Origin: CAYLZN01 sp964387935
GTDB taxonomy: Bacteria > Acidobacteriota > Vicinamibacteria > Vicinamibacterales > JAFNAJ01
Reading direction: 5' to 3'
NCBI GenBank assembly: GCA_964387935.1
Contig: CAYLZN010000130.1
Location: forward strand, 1-13,724
DNA: 13,724 nucleotides
Positions within the stretch are counted from its first letter, which is position 1. Every line of letters starts with the position of its first letter. Below, one piece after another: positions 1-9,985 of the stretch. A program made the translations under genes and the position numbers. The notes under the pieces are model-generated. The model was given only the letters and a program-made list of their open reading frames with translations, was not told the DNA's origin and ran no database searches.

Positions 1-51
1 TCCATTCGCGAAAGGCTGCGTAATGTCGGCACTTTCAAACCGTTCGGCGTT
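1..51. other. Non-coding stretch downstream of pnp
   Basis: This is the end of the window beyond the pnp stop codon. By hand count it is about 53% G+C, clearly lower than the coding DNA beside it. On the minus strand it contains GAAAG and CTTTC separated by about 17 bases, with TGC and GCA just inside, so an imperfect hairpin is possible. No T-tract follows, so it is not a convincing terminator. An ATG on the minus strand at 3-5 has no ribosome binding site. No gene can be called here. Confidence 0.4.
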
Positions 52-2268
52 CTAGTGCGAACCGCGATCGCGATCCCTGCCGTGGGAGGAGCGGCCGTGC
101 CGCCCGCCACCCGGACGACCGGACGGCTCGCGACGCCCTTCGCCGGCCTCGGCAGCCTGGGCCGCCGCCTGCGCGGCCTCGCCACCCTCCTCGATGAGGA
201 GGGCCTTGCGGGAGAGCCGGACCTTGCCGGAGGGATCGATGTTGATCACCTTGACCAGCAACTGGTCGCCCTCCTTCAGTTCGTCGCGCACCTCTTTCAC
301 CCGGTGCAGGGCAATCTCGGACACGTGCAGCAGTCCGTCGACGCCGGGGATGATCTCGATGAACGCGCCGAAGTCCGTGATGCGCTGGACCTTGCCCAGG
401 TAGGTCTTGTTCAGCTCCGGGACGGCGGTCAACTCGCGGATCATCGTGAGCGCGCGCTGCGCCGACGCTTCGTCGTTGGACGCGACGTTCACGCGGCCGT
501 CGTCCTCGACGTCGATCTTGACGCCCGTCTTGTCGATGATGCTGCGAATCATCTTGCCGCCGGGCCCGATGACGTCGCGGATCTTGTCCACGGGAATCTT
601 GATGGTGACGATGCGGGGCGCGAACTCGGAGATCTCGGCCCGAGGGGCGGGCAGCGCCGTCTGCATGTGGTCGAGTATGCCGAGTCGCCCGCGACGGGCC
701 TGATCCAGGGCCGCGCGCATGATCGCGGTCGTGATGCCGCCGACCTTGATGTCCATCTGCAGCGCGGTGATGCCGGACTTGGTGCCCGCCACCTTGAAGT
801 CCATGTCGCCGTAGTGGTCTTCGGCCCCGGCGATATCCGAGAGGATCGCGAACTTCCCGGTGGCCTCATCGAGGATGAGCCCCATGGCGACACCCGCCAC
901 GGGGGCGCTGAGCGGGACCCCGGCGTCCATCATGGCAAGCGAGCCGCCGCAGACGGTGGCCATCGAGGACGACCCGTTGGATTCGAGGATGTCGGACACC
1001 ACGCGGACCGTGTACGGGAACTGCTCCTCGGTGGGAACGACGGGGCTCAGCGCACGTTCCGCAAGTGCCCCGTGGCCGACCTCGCGGCGGCCCGGGCCGC
1101 GCAGGAACGCCACTTCGCCCACCGAGAACGGCGGGAAGTTGTAGTGGAGCATGAACCGCTTGTAGGTCTCACCCTCCACCATCTCGATCTTCTGCTGATC
1201 CTCGGCCGTGCCCAGCGTGGCGGTGACGAGCGCCTGCGTTTCGCCGCGCGTGAACACCGCCGACCCGTGGGTGCGCGGCAGGATGCCCACCTCGATCCAG
1301 ATGGGCCGGACCTCGTCGAACGAGCGTCCGTCGAGCCGCCGCCCGTGCTGGAGCACCTCGGCCCGCAGGACCTTCTCTTTCAGTTCCTTGAAGATCGACT
1401 TCGCCTCGAGCCGGCGTTCCACTTCGCCCTCGGGCAACGACGCGATCAGTTCCTCGAGGACCTGGTCCACGCGGTCGTAGTTCTCCAGCTTGCCGCGGAT
1501 GCGCATCGCTTCGGAGAGCGGCACGAAGACCTTCTCCTCCACCTCGCGATAGAAGTCCGCTCCGATTTCCTTCTTCTGGACCTGGAGCTTCTGCCGCCCG
1601 ACTTCCCGGGCCAGGTCGTCGATCACCTCGACGATCTGCTTGATGTGGGCGTGGGCGAACTCCAGCGCCTGGACCATGTCCTCCTCGGACACCTCCCTGG
1701 CACCCGCCTCGACCATCACCAGCGCGTCGCGGCTCCCCGCCACGACGAGGTCGAGCGTCCCGCGCTTCCGCTGCTCGTAGGTCGGATTGACCACGAGCGC
1801 GCCGTCGACCATGCCGACCCGGACGCCCGCCACGGTCTTGGTGAAGGGAATCTCGGACAGGGCCAGCGCCGCCCCCGCGCCCGTGACGGCGAGGACGTCG
1901 GAGTCGTTGTCGGAGTCGGCCGACAGCACGAGCGCGATGATCTGCGTCTCGTAGCGCCAGCCGCTGGGGAAGAGCGGCCGGATCGGCCGGTCGATCAGGC
2001 GGCTCGTGAGGACCTCCTTCTCGGCCGGCTTGCCCTCGCGCTTGAAGAACCCGCCGGGGATGCGGCCCGACGCATAGGTGTACTCCCGGTAGTCGACCGT
2101 GAGCGGCAGGAAGTCGATCCCTTCCCGCGGCGTGCTGGCGTGGCACGCGGTGACGAGGACCACCGTGTCACCGTAGCGGATGATGGCGGCGCCATCGGCC
2201 TGTTTGGCCAGCTTGCCCGTTTCAATGGAGAGCGTCTGCTGGCCGACTGTGATTTCTCGCTTGTGCAT
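52..2268 (-). CDS. pnp: Polyribonucleotide nucleotidyltransferase (PNPase)
   Basis: PNPase degrades RNA 3' to 5' by phosphorolysis, releasing nucleoside diphosphates, and is a core exoribonuclease of mRNA decay. The 738-residue product has the full layout: first RNase PH-like domain (about 1-210), helical linker (about 210-300), second and catalytic RNase PH-like domain (about 305-545, with GRREVGHG near 394-400 and the acidic GDMD at 487-490), KH domain (551-610, with VIGPGGKMI) and S1 domain (about 618-690, with ITDFGAFIEI). A Gly/Arg/His-rich tail of about 45 residues ends the protein, making it slightly longer than the usual 700 or so. The ATG at 2268 is chosen because family homology begins at MHKREI and AAGG lies a few bases upstream; the open frame extends further 5' without conserved content. 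It follows rpsO by 100 bases, the classic rpsO-pnp pair. Confidence 0.97.
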   Translation of the reverse strand: MHKREITVGQQTLSIETGKLAKQADGAAIIRYGDTVVLVTACHASTPREGIDFLPLTVDYREYTYASGRIPGGFFKREGKPAEKEVLTSRLIDRPIRPLFPSGWRYETQIIALVLSADSDNDSDVLAVTGAGAALALSEIPFTKTVAGVRVGMVDGALVVNPTYEQRKRGTLDLVVAGSRDALVMVEAGAREVSEEDMVQALEFAHAHIKQIVEVIDDLAREVGRQKLQVQKKEIGADFYREVEEKVFVPLSEAMRIRGKLENYDRVDQVLEELIASLPEGEVERRLEAKSIFKELKEKVLRAEVLQHGRRLDGRSFDEVRPIWIEVGILPRTHGSAVFTRGETQALVTATLGTAEDQQKIEMVEGETYKRFMLHYNFPPFSVGEVAFLRGPGRREVGHGALAERALSPVVPTEEQFPYTVRVVSDILESNGSSSMATVCGGSLAMMDAGVPLSAPVAGVAMGLILDEATGKFAILSDIAGAEDHYGDMDFKVAGTKSGITALQMDIKVGGITTAIMRAALDQARRGRLGILDHMQTALPAPRAEISEFAPRIVTIKIPVDKIRDVIGPGGKMIRSIIDKTGVKIDVEDDGRVNVASNDEASAQRALTMIRELTAVPELNKTYLGKVQRITDFGAFIEIIPGVDGLLHVSEIALHRVKEVRDELKEGDQLLVKVINIDPSGKVRLSRKALLIEEGGEAAQAAAQAAEAGEGRREPSGRPGGGRHGRSSHGRDRDRGSH

Positions 2269-2320
2269 GACGAGCACCTTCAGGATTCCTGGGGGCGGGG
2301 GCAGGGCAGCGCGGGACGGC

Positions 2321-2353
2321 CGGCGTGGACGGACCCGCGGAGCGCCCACGCCG
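2321..2353 (-). promoter_or_regulatory. Hairpin in the rpsO-pnp intergenic leader
   Basis: A perfect 8-bp inverted repeat, CGGCGTGG (2321-2328) and CCACGCCG (2346-2353), encloses a 17-base loop. It begins 15 bases after the rpsO stop and lies 52 bases before the pnp start. No T-tract follows on the minus strand, so it is not a standard terminator. In Escherichia coli the same intergenic space carries processing hairpins through which PNPase controls its own mRNA. A similar role here is inference from position and structure only. Confidence 0.45.
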
Positions 2354-2368
2354 ACACAGGAACAACGA

Positions 2369-2638
2369 CTACTTGCGAATGCCCAGCCGCTTGATGACCT
2401 CGGCGTAACGGCCGGTGTTCTTGGCCTTGAGGTAATCCAGCAGGCGGCGGCGCTGGCCGACGAGCTTCAGCAGGCCCCGACGCGAGTGATGGTCCTTCGC
2501 GTGCACCTTGAAGTGCTCGGTCAGATAGGTGATGCGGTCGCTCAGGAGGGCGATCTGGACTTCCGGCGAGCCGGTGTCGTGGTCGTGGGTCCGGAAGCCT
2601 TCGATGATGGTGGTCTTGCGGTCCTTGGTCAGTGGCAC
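2369..2638 (-). CDS. rpsO: 30S ribosomal protein S15
   Basis: S15 is a primary 16S rRNA-binding protein that nucleates the platform of the small subunit. The product is 89 residues, exactly the usual length, with the family hallmarks TGSPEVQIALLS, ITYLTEHFK, KDHHSRRGLL and the C-terminal RRRLLDYLK segment. The GTG at 2638 is chosen over longer in-frame starts because a strong GGAGGA site (2646-2651) lies 7 bases upstream and because S15 proteins start at this point. The upstream in-frame extension, to about 2740, is Arg-rich and carries no conserved content. The gene sits between truB and pnp, as in many bacteria, but ribF is missing from the usual place. Confidence 0.97.
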   Translation of the reverse strand: MPLTKDRKTTIIEGFRTHDHDTGSPEVQIALLSDRITYLTEHFKVHAKDHHSRRGLLKLVGQRRRLLDYLKAKNTGRYAEVIKRLGIRK

Positions 2639-2645
2639 GTCGGGG

Positions 2646-2651
2646 TCCTCC
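2646..2651 (-). promoter_or_regulatory. Strong ribosome binding site of rpsO
   Basis: GGAGGA on the minus strand with a 7-base spacer to GTG. It is the best Shine-Dalgarno match noticed in the window and decides the S15 start against longer open-frame starts. Confidence 0.8.
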
Positions 2652-2667
2652 ACGCGCGGCCCAGTTG

Positions 2668-2692
2668 CGGTCCCTCGCCTCCGCAGAGACCG
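2668..2692 (-). promoter_or_regulatory. Hairpin in the rpsO leader (candidate S15 operator)
   Basis: On the minus strand CGGTCTCT (2685-2692) pairs with AGGGACCG (2668-2675) over 8 bp, one of them a G-U wobble, around a 9-base loop. It ends about 30 bases before the rpsO start codon, ahead of the ribosome binding site. S15 represses its own mRNA in several bacteria through structurally different leaders, often using a G-U/G-C element. Here a G-U pair is flanked by G-C pairs, which would suit this, but S15 binding is inference. Confidence 0.35.
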
Positions 2693-2714
2693 ACCAGCCC
2701 GCCGTCGCCGCGGC

Positions 2715-2728
2715 TTTCCCGCGGGAAA
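2715..2728. repeat. 14-bp perfect palindrome upstream of rpsO
   Basis: TTTCCCGCGGGAAA reads the same on both strands. It lies 15 bases after the truB stop and about 77 bases before the rpsO start. On the minus strand an overlapping alternative hairpin can form from two CCGCGG copies around a GAAAG loop. No T-tract follows on either strand, so it is not a terminator. It could be a protein-binding site or part of the rpsO leader fold. Confidence 0.5.
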
Positions 2729-2739
2729 AATAACTCTCA

Positions 2740-2769
2740 ATGTTAAACCAGAACGACCGTCGGCTGCAA
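2740..2769 (-). promoter_or_regulatory. Weak candidate promoter for rpsO-pnp
   Basis: On the minus strand TTGCAG (2764-2769) and TAACAT (2740-2745) are separated by 18 bases, overlapping the 3' end of truB. Matches to the consensus are 3 of 6 and 4 of 6. The region is locally AT-rich in a GC-rich genome. Transcription would start near 2733 and give a leader of about 95 bases before rpsO. The evidence is limited to these weak matches. Confidence 0.25.
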
Positions 2770-3717
2770 AACGGCCCCGTGGGAGCCCCCTGGCATGGAC
2801 CGGGCCACGGCCACCAGGTGTCCACCCGGGCCGAGCAGTCGCACGTACGGCCCGTCGTCGGTGCCTCCGAGGTTCGTGGCGGGATGGGGCCCGGCCATCG
2901 AGGCCCAGTCCACGTCATCGCCCTTCACCGGGTTCCCGTGGCGTACGCGTTCCACCTGGGACGACCCGAGGCTCGCTGCGGGAAGCCATGTCAGCATCCG
3001 GTCCAGGGGCATGACCAGGCGTTCCAGCGAGGCGGGGTCCTGTTCGAGGCGCGCGAGGGGCACCGCGTCGGCCAGGGTGAACTCCCCGGCCCGCGTGCGC
3101 CGCAGGGCCGTGAGGTGCGCCCCGCAGCCCAGGGCGAGGCCGAGATCGCGGGCGAGGGCCCTGACGTAGAACCCGGCCGAGCACTCCAGCGACAGCGAGA
3201 CCTGCGGTCCCTCGACCCCCAGCAGTTCCAGATGAGACAGATCCACCAGGACCGGTTCGAGCTCGACCGGACGATCGCGGCGCGCAAGTCGATGGGCGCG
3301 CACCCCCTCGACCTTCTTGGCGGAGAACGCGGGCGGACGCTGCAGGTGCGGACCCCGGAATCGCTCGAGCGCAGCCTTAATGGGGTCGGGAGTTATTTTC
3401 GCAAAAAATGCCACCCCCGGCAGCGGCGTGCCCGTTACATCGTCGGTGTCGGTAGACACGCCGAGTCGAACCTCGGCCACATAGGCCTTGCGGCTGCCCG
3501 CCATGAATCGCGCCAGCCGCGTCGCTCGTCCCAGCACCAGAGGCAGCACGCCGGTGGCGAACGGATCCAGCGTTCCCGTATGACCCACCCGGGCGAGACC
3601 CGACAGCCGACGGACCCTGGCGACGACGTCGTGAGACGTCGGTCCGGCGGGCTTGTCAACCACCAGGACGCCCCCGACGAAGTCCGCGGGCAAGCCGTCA
3701 GGCGCCCGCGCGCTCAT
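2743..3717 (-). CDS. truB: tRNA pseudouridine(55) synthase TruB
   Basis: TruB isomerises uridine 55 in the T-loop of tRNAs to pseudouridine and also acts as a tRNA-folding chaperone. The 324-residue protein has the catalytic motif VGHTGTLDPFATGVLPL with Asp51 in the position of the nucleophile, RKAYVAEVRLG (76-86), and CSAGFYVRALARDLG (179-193), the equivalent of the usual CSxGTYIRxLxxDLG. A shorter, less conserved C-terminal part (about 240-324) corresponds to the variable PUA-like region. The ATG at 3717 overlaps the nrnA stop codon in an ATGA arrangement with no clear ribosome binding site, so translation is probably coupled to nrnA. It ends at TAA, 104 bases before rpsO. Confidence 0.96.
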   Translation of the reverse strand: MSARAPDGLPADFVGGVLVVDKPAGPTSHDVVARVRRLSGLARVGHTGTLDPFATGVLPLVLGRATRLARFMAGSRKAYVAEVRLGVSTDTDDVTGTPLPGVAFFAKITPDPIKAALERFRGPHLQRPPAFSAKKVEGVRAHRLARRDRPVELEPVLVDLSHLELLGVEGPQVSLSLECSAGFYVRALARDLGLALGCGAHLTALRRTRAGEFTLADAVPLARLEQDPASLERLVMPLDRMLTWLPAASLGSSQVERVRHGNPVKGDDVDWASMAGPHPATNLGGTDDGPYVRLLGPGGHLVAVARSMPGGSHGAVLQPTVVLV

Positions 3718-4712
3718 CGCTCGTCGCGGGAGGGCGGCACCGCCTGGAGTGCCTCGCGAAGGGCTGCAACGAGCGCGTGCTCGGCGGCCTCCCGCGGTCC
3801 GGCTACCGTGCAGCCCGCTGCGTTGACGTGGCCGCCGCCACCAAACCGGCTCGCGACCGCCCGCACATCGACCTGCCGCTTGGACCGGAGGCTGGCACGA
3901 AGGTCGCCGGAGCCCCGCTGACCCTTCAGCAGCAGCACGGCATCGATGGTCTTCGCCGACAGCGGCAGGTTGATCAGGCCCTCCGTGTCGTCGATGCTCG
4001 CGCCGAGCGCCTCGAGCAGCTGGTCGTCGTAGTAGAGCACCGCCACCCGGTCATCGACCGCAAGCGACATGTGGTCGAGCAACGCCCCCAGCAGCTTGAG
4101 ACGGCCGATACTGGCGCTGTTGTAGACCATGTGGGCCATGTCGGCGGGATCGACGCCGGCCTCCGCCACGCGTCGGCAGATGTCGAACGTTCGCGCCGTG
4201 ATGTTCGCGTGACGAAAGGAGCCGGTGTCAGTGAGAATGCCGAGGTAGATCTGCGCGGCAATGGCCCTCGTGAGGGGCACCTCCAGCGCATCGAGGATGT
4301 CGACCACCATCTCCGTGCAGGCCGCTGCCGACGGGTCGAACCACGCCGCGACGCCGTAACCCGTGTTGCCTGCGTGGTGATCGATGTTGATCGCGGGATA
4401 GCGGTCGAGGCCAGCGACGCCGGGTCTCGTCAGGTCGCCGCATTCGAGCACGACCACCGCGTCGTACTCGCCCGAGGCGCTGTTGGTCACCTCGATCCGC
4501 TCCGTGCCTTCGAAGGCGCGATACGGCGACGGCGGCGGGTCGGCATTGACGATCCGGATGGACTTCCCCAGATGCTCCAGTGCGAGGGCCAGGGCGACCT
4601 GAGACCCGATGGAGTCGCCATCGGGGCGGGCGTGCGAGGTCAGGAGGAACCGCGAGCCGCGTGCGAGGGCGCCGCGAACGGACTCGAAGGCCTGACGGTC
4701 ATTCACGGTCAT
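3714..4712 (-). CDS. nrnA: DHH/DHHA1 phosphoesterase, NrnA-type oligoribonuclease/pAp phosphatase
   Basis: NrnA-type enzymes degrade 2-5-nt RNA fragments and dephosphorylate 3'-phosphoadenosine 5'-phosphate, and replace Orn in bacteria that lack it. The 332-residue protein has the DHH catalytic motifs: SHARPDGDSIGS (26-37), LECGD (89-93), DHH (111-113) and TDTGSF (161-166). The DHHA1 domain near the C-terminus carries GGGGHVNAAG (291-300). Length fits the family. The chosen ATG at 4712 overlaps the rbfA stop by 14 bases and has no Shine-Dalgarno sequence; a GTG at 4706 is an alternative, and both imply coupling to rbfA. The open frame continues 5' through rbfA, but that part is a shadow. The DHH gene between rbfA and truB is a common bacterial arrangement. 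The exact substrate is inferred from family and position. Confidence 0.9.
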   Translation of the reverse strand: MTVNDRQAFESVRGALARGSRFLLTSHARPDGDSIGSQVALALALEHLGKSIRIVNADPPPSPYRAFEGTERIEVTNSASGEYDAVVVLECGDLTRPGVAGLDRYPAINIDHHAGNTGYGVAAWFDPSAAACTEMVVDILDALEVPLTRAIAAQIYLGILTDTGSFRHANITARTFDICRRVAEAGVDPADMAHMVYNSASIGRLKLLGALLDHMSLAVDDRVAVLYYDDQLLEALGASIDDTEGLINLPLSAKTIDAVLLLKGQRGSGDLRASLRSKRQVDVRAVASRFGGGGHVNAAGCTVAGPREAAEHALVAALREALQAVPPSRDER

Positions 4713-5106
4713 CGGAGGGGCCGGAGCCGGAAGTGGGGAGAGCGTCGACCGGCGCGGACGGCCCAGCGTCCTTGATTTCCTGCAGCAGCCGTTCGATGCG
4801 CTCACCCCGCGCAATGGACTCGTCGAAGTGAAAGTGCAGCTCCGGGGCCCGTCGCAGCCGCAGCCGCCCCGCGAGCTGCCGGCGCAGGAACGCGGACGCG
4901 CGATCGAGCGCGCGTGCCGCGTCGCGCCGGGCACGGTCGTCACCAAGCGTCGTGTAGTAGACGCGTGCGACCTGGAGATCGGAGCTCACCTTGACGTGCG
5001 TGATCGTCAGGAAGCCGATACCCGGATCCTTGACCTGGTGCTCGAGGATGTCGGCGAGGTCCTCGCGGATCTGTTCGCCGAGCCGGACCGGTCGCGAGCC
5101 CTGCAT
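4699..5106 (-). CDS. rbfA: 30S ribosome-binding factor A
   Basis: RbfA is a small KH-fold protein that binds the 30S subunit late in assembly, assists processing of the 5' end of 16S rRNA and is needed for cold adaptation in E. coli. The 135-residue product matches the family throughout: RLGEQIREDLADIL near the N-terminus, DPGIGFLTITHVKVSSDLQ in the middle, and RRAPELHFHFDESIARGERIE near 84-104, which resembles the usual PxLxFxxDxS motif. A short, poorly conserved Pro/Ser tail follows. The ATG at 5106 has GGAG five bases upstream. It starts 12 bases after infB stops and its end overlaps nrnA, so the three are almost certainly co-transcribed. Confidence 0.95.
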   Translation of the reverse strand: MQGSRPVRLGEQIREDLADILEHQVKDPGIGFLTITHVKVSSDLQVARVYYTTLGDDRARRDAARALDRASAFLRRQLAGRLRLRRAPELHFHFDESIARGERIERLLQEIKDAGPSAPVDALPTSGSGPSDDRE

Positions 5107-5118
5107 GCCGGCTCCGAA

Positions 5119-8061
<2,943 letters not shown>

Positions 8062-8106
8062 GTTCCCTCGTTCTTTGCTCGTCCTGTGATGGCTCGATCG
8101 CCTGCG

Positions 8107-9366
<1,260 letters not shown>

Positions 9367-9412
9367 GCTCGTCCCCTGCGACGTTCCCGCCCCCGCCGGC
9401 TCCGCCGGATTG

Positions 9413-9922
9413 CTAGAACTCCACGTCGAGCCGCGCGCGCTGCACCAGGTCCAGCGCGATGCGCCTCTGCTTGCTCCTCCCGACCGTCAGGAGGATGTCG
9501 TCGCCGTCGAGGCCCTCGAGGCGTCCCTCGAAGTGCGTCTGACCCTCCACCGGCGCCCTGGTCACGACCTTCGCCAGCCGGCCCGCGAACCGGCGGTAGT
9601 CGTCTGCACCACGCAACGGGCGATCCAGGCCGGGCGACGAAACCTCCAAGGTGTAGTGCGCCTCCACGGCGTCCTCGACATCGAGGAGTGCGCTCAGGTC
9701 TTCGCTGACCCGCTGGCACTCGTCGATGCCGATGCTCTCCTCGAGAGGCTCGACGAGCACGGCGCCCGCGGCGTCGGTGCGCGTGGGCCGGTCGATGATT
9801 ACCCGGAGGACCCACCCCACCGACTCCCGGCGGAACTGCACGTCGAACACGACCAGCCCGCAGCTCGAGGCTACGCGCTCGGCGATCGGCCGAATTCGGG
9901 CAACAGCGCTGTCGGTCGGCAC
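9413..9922 (-). CDS. rimP: Ribosome maturation factor RimP
   Basis: RimP binds the free 30S subunit and helps assembly of its 3' domain. The product from the GTG at 9922 is 169 residues, near the usual 150-170. It has an N-terminal alpha/beta domain with LVVFDVQF and a WVLRVIIDRP strand, the family signature LEVSSPGLDRPL (92-103), and a C-terminal SH3-like barrel (about 110-169). The open frame continues upstream to 9973, but that extension translates the terminator hairpin and its T-tract, so it is rejected. A weak GGGG (9930-9933) lies 7 bases before the GTG. rimP heads the rimP-nusA-infB operon, its standard position. Confidence 0.93.
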   Translation of the reverse strand: MPTDSAVARIRPIAERVASSCGLVVFDVQFRRESVGWVLRVIIDRPTRTDAAGAVLVEPLEESIGIDECQRVSEDLSALLDVEDAVEAHYTLEVSSPGLDRPLRGADDYRRFAGRLAKVVTRAPVEGQTHFEGRLEGLDGDDILLTVGRSKQRRIALDLVQRARLDVEF

Positions 9923-9924
9923 AC

Positions 9925-9970
9925 GCGAGCCCCGTAAAACAAAAAAGTGGGCACTGCCCACTTGGCTCAC
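9925..9970 (-). promoter_or_regulatory. rimP leader fold that can mask the ribosome binding site
   Basis: On the minus strand GTGAGCC (9964-9970), directly before the terminator stem, can pair with GGCTCGC (9925-9931) over 7 bp including one G-U. The second arm overlaps the GGGG ribosome binding region and stops three bases before the GTG. The terminator hairpin would sit inside this helix, with about 13 bases of T-rich sequence bulged out. This could reduce rimP translation on read-through transcripts. The pairing is visible; the function is inference. Confidence 0.4.
9936..9963 (-). terminator. Intrinsic terminator/attenuator between rimO and rimP
   Basis: On the minus strand AAGTGGGC (9956-9963), loop AGT, GCCCACTT (9945-9952) form a perfect 8-bp stem, followed by TTTTGTTTT, and the last T bases of the stem extend the tract. 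The hairpin begins 22 bases after the rimO stop and ends before the rimP start at 9922. It can terminate rimO transcription. It also fits the leader attenuator known upstream of rimP-nusA-infB operons in other bacteria, where NusA limits its own synthesis. Confidence 0.88.
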
Positions 9971-9985
9971 CACCAGCGAAACCAG

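Noticed and set aside
55..2394. Plus-strand open frame of 779 codons opposite pnp and the end of rpsO
   Set aside because: It is antisense to a well-supported gene, its His/Asp/Arg/Leu-rich composition is typical of the complement of GC-rich coding DNA, and no known domain can be recognised.
4713..4946. Longer start for the NrnA gene, adding 78 codons
   Set aside because: The added part lies inside rbfA in another frame and is Arg/Ser-rich without conservation; DHH family homology starts after the ATG at 4712.
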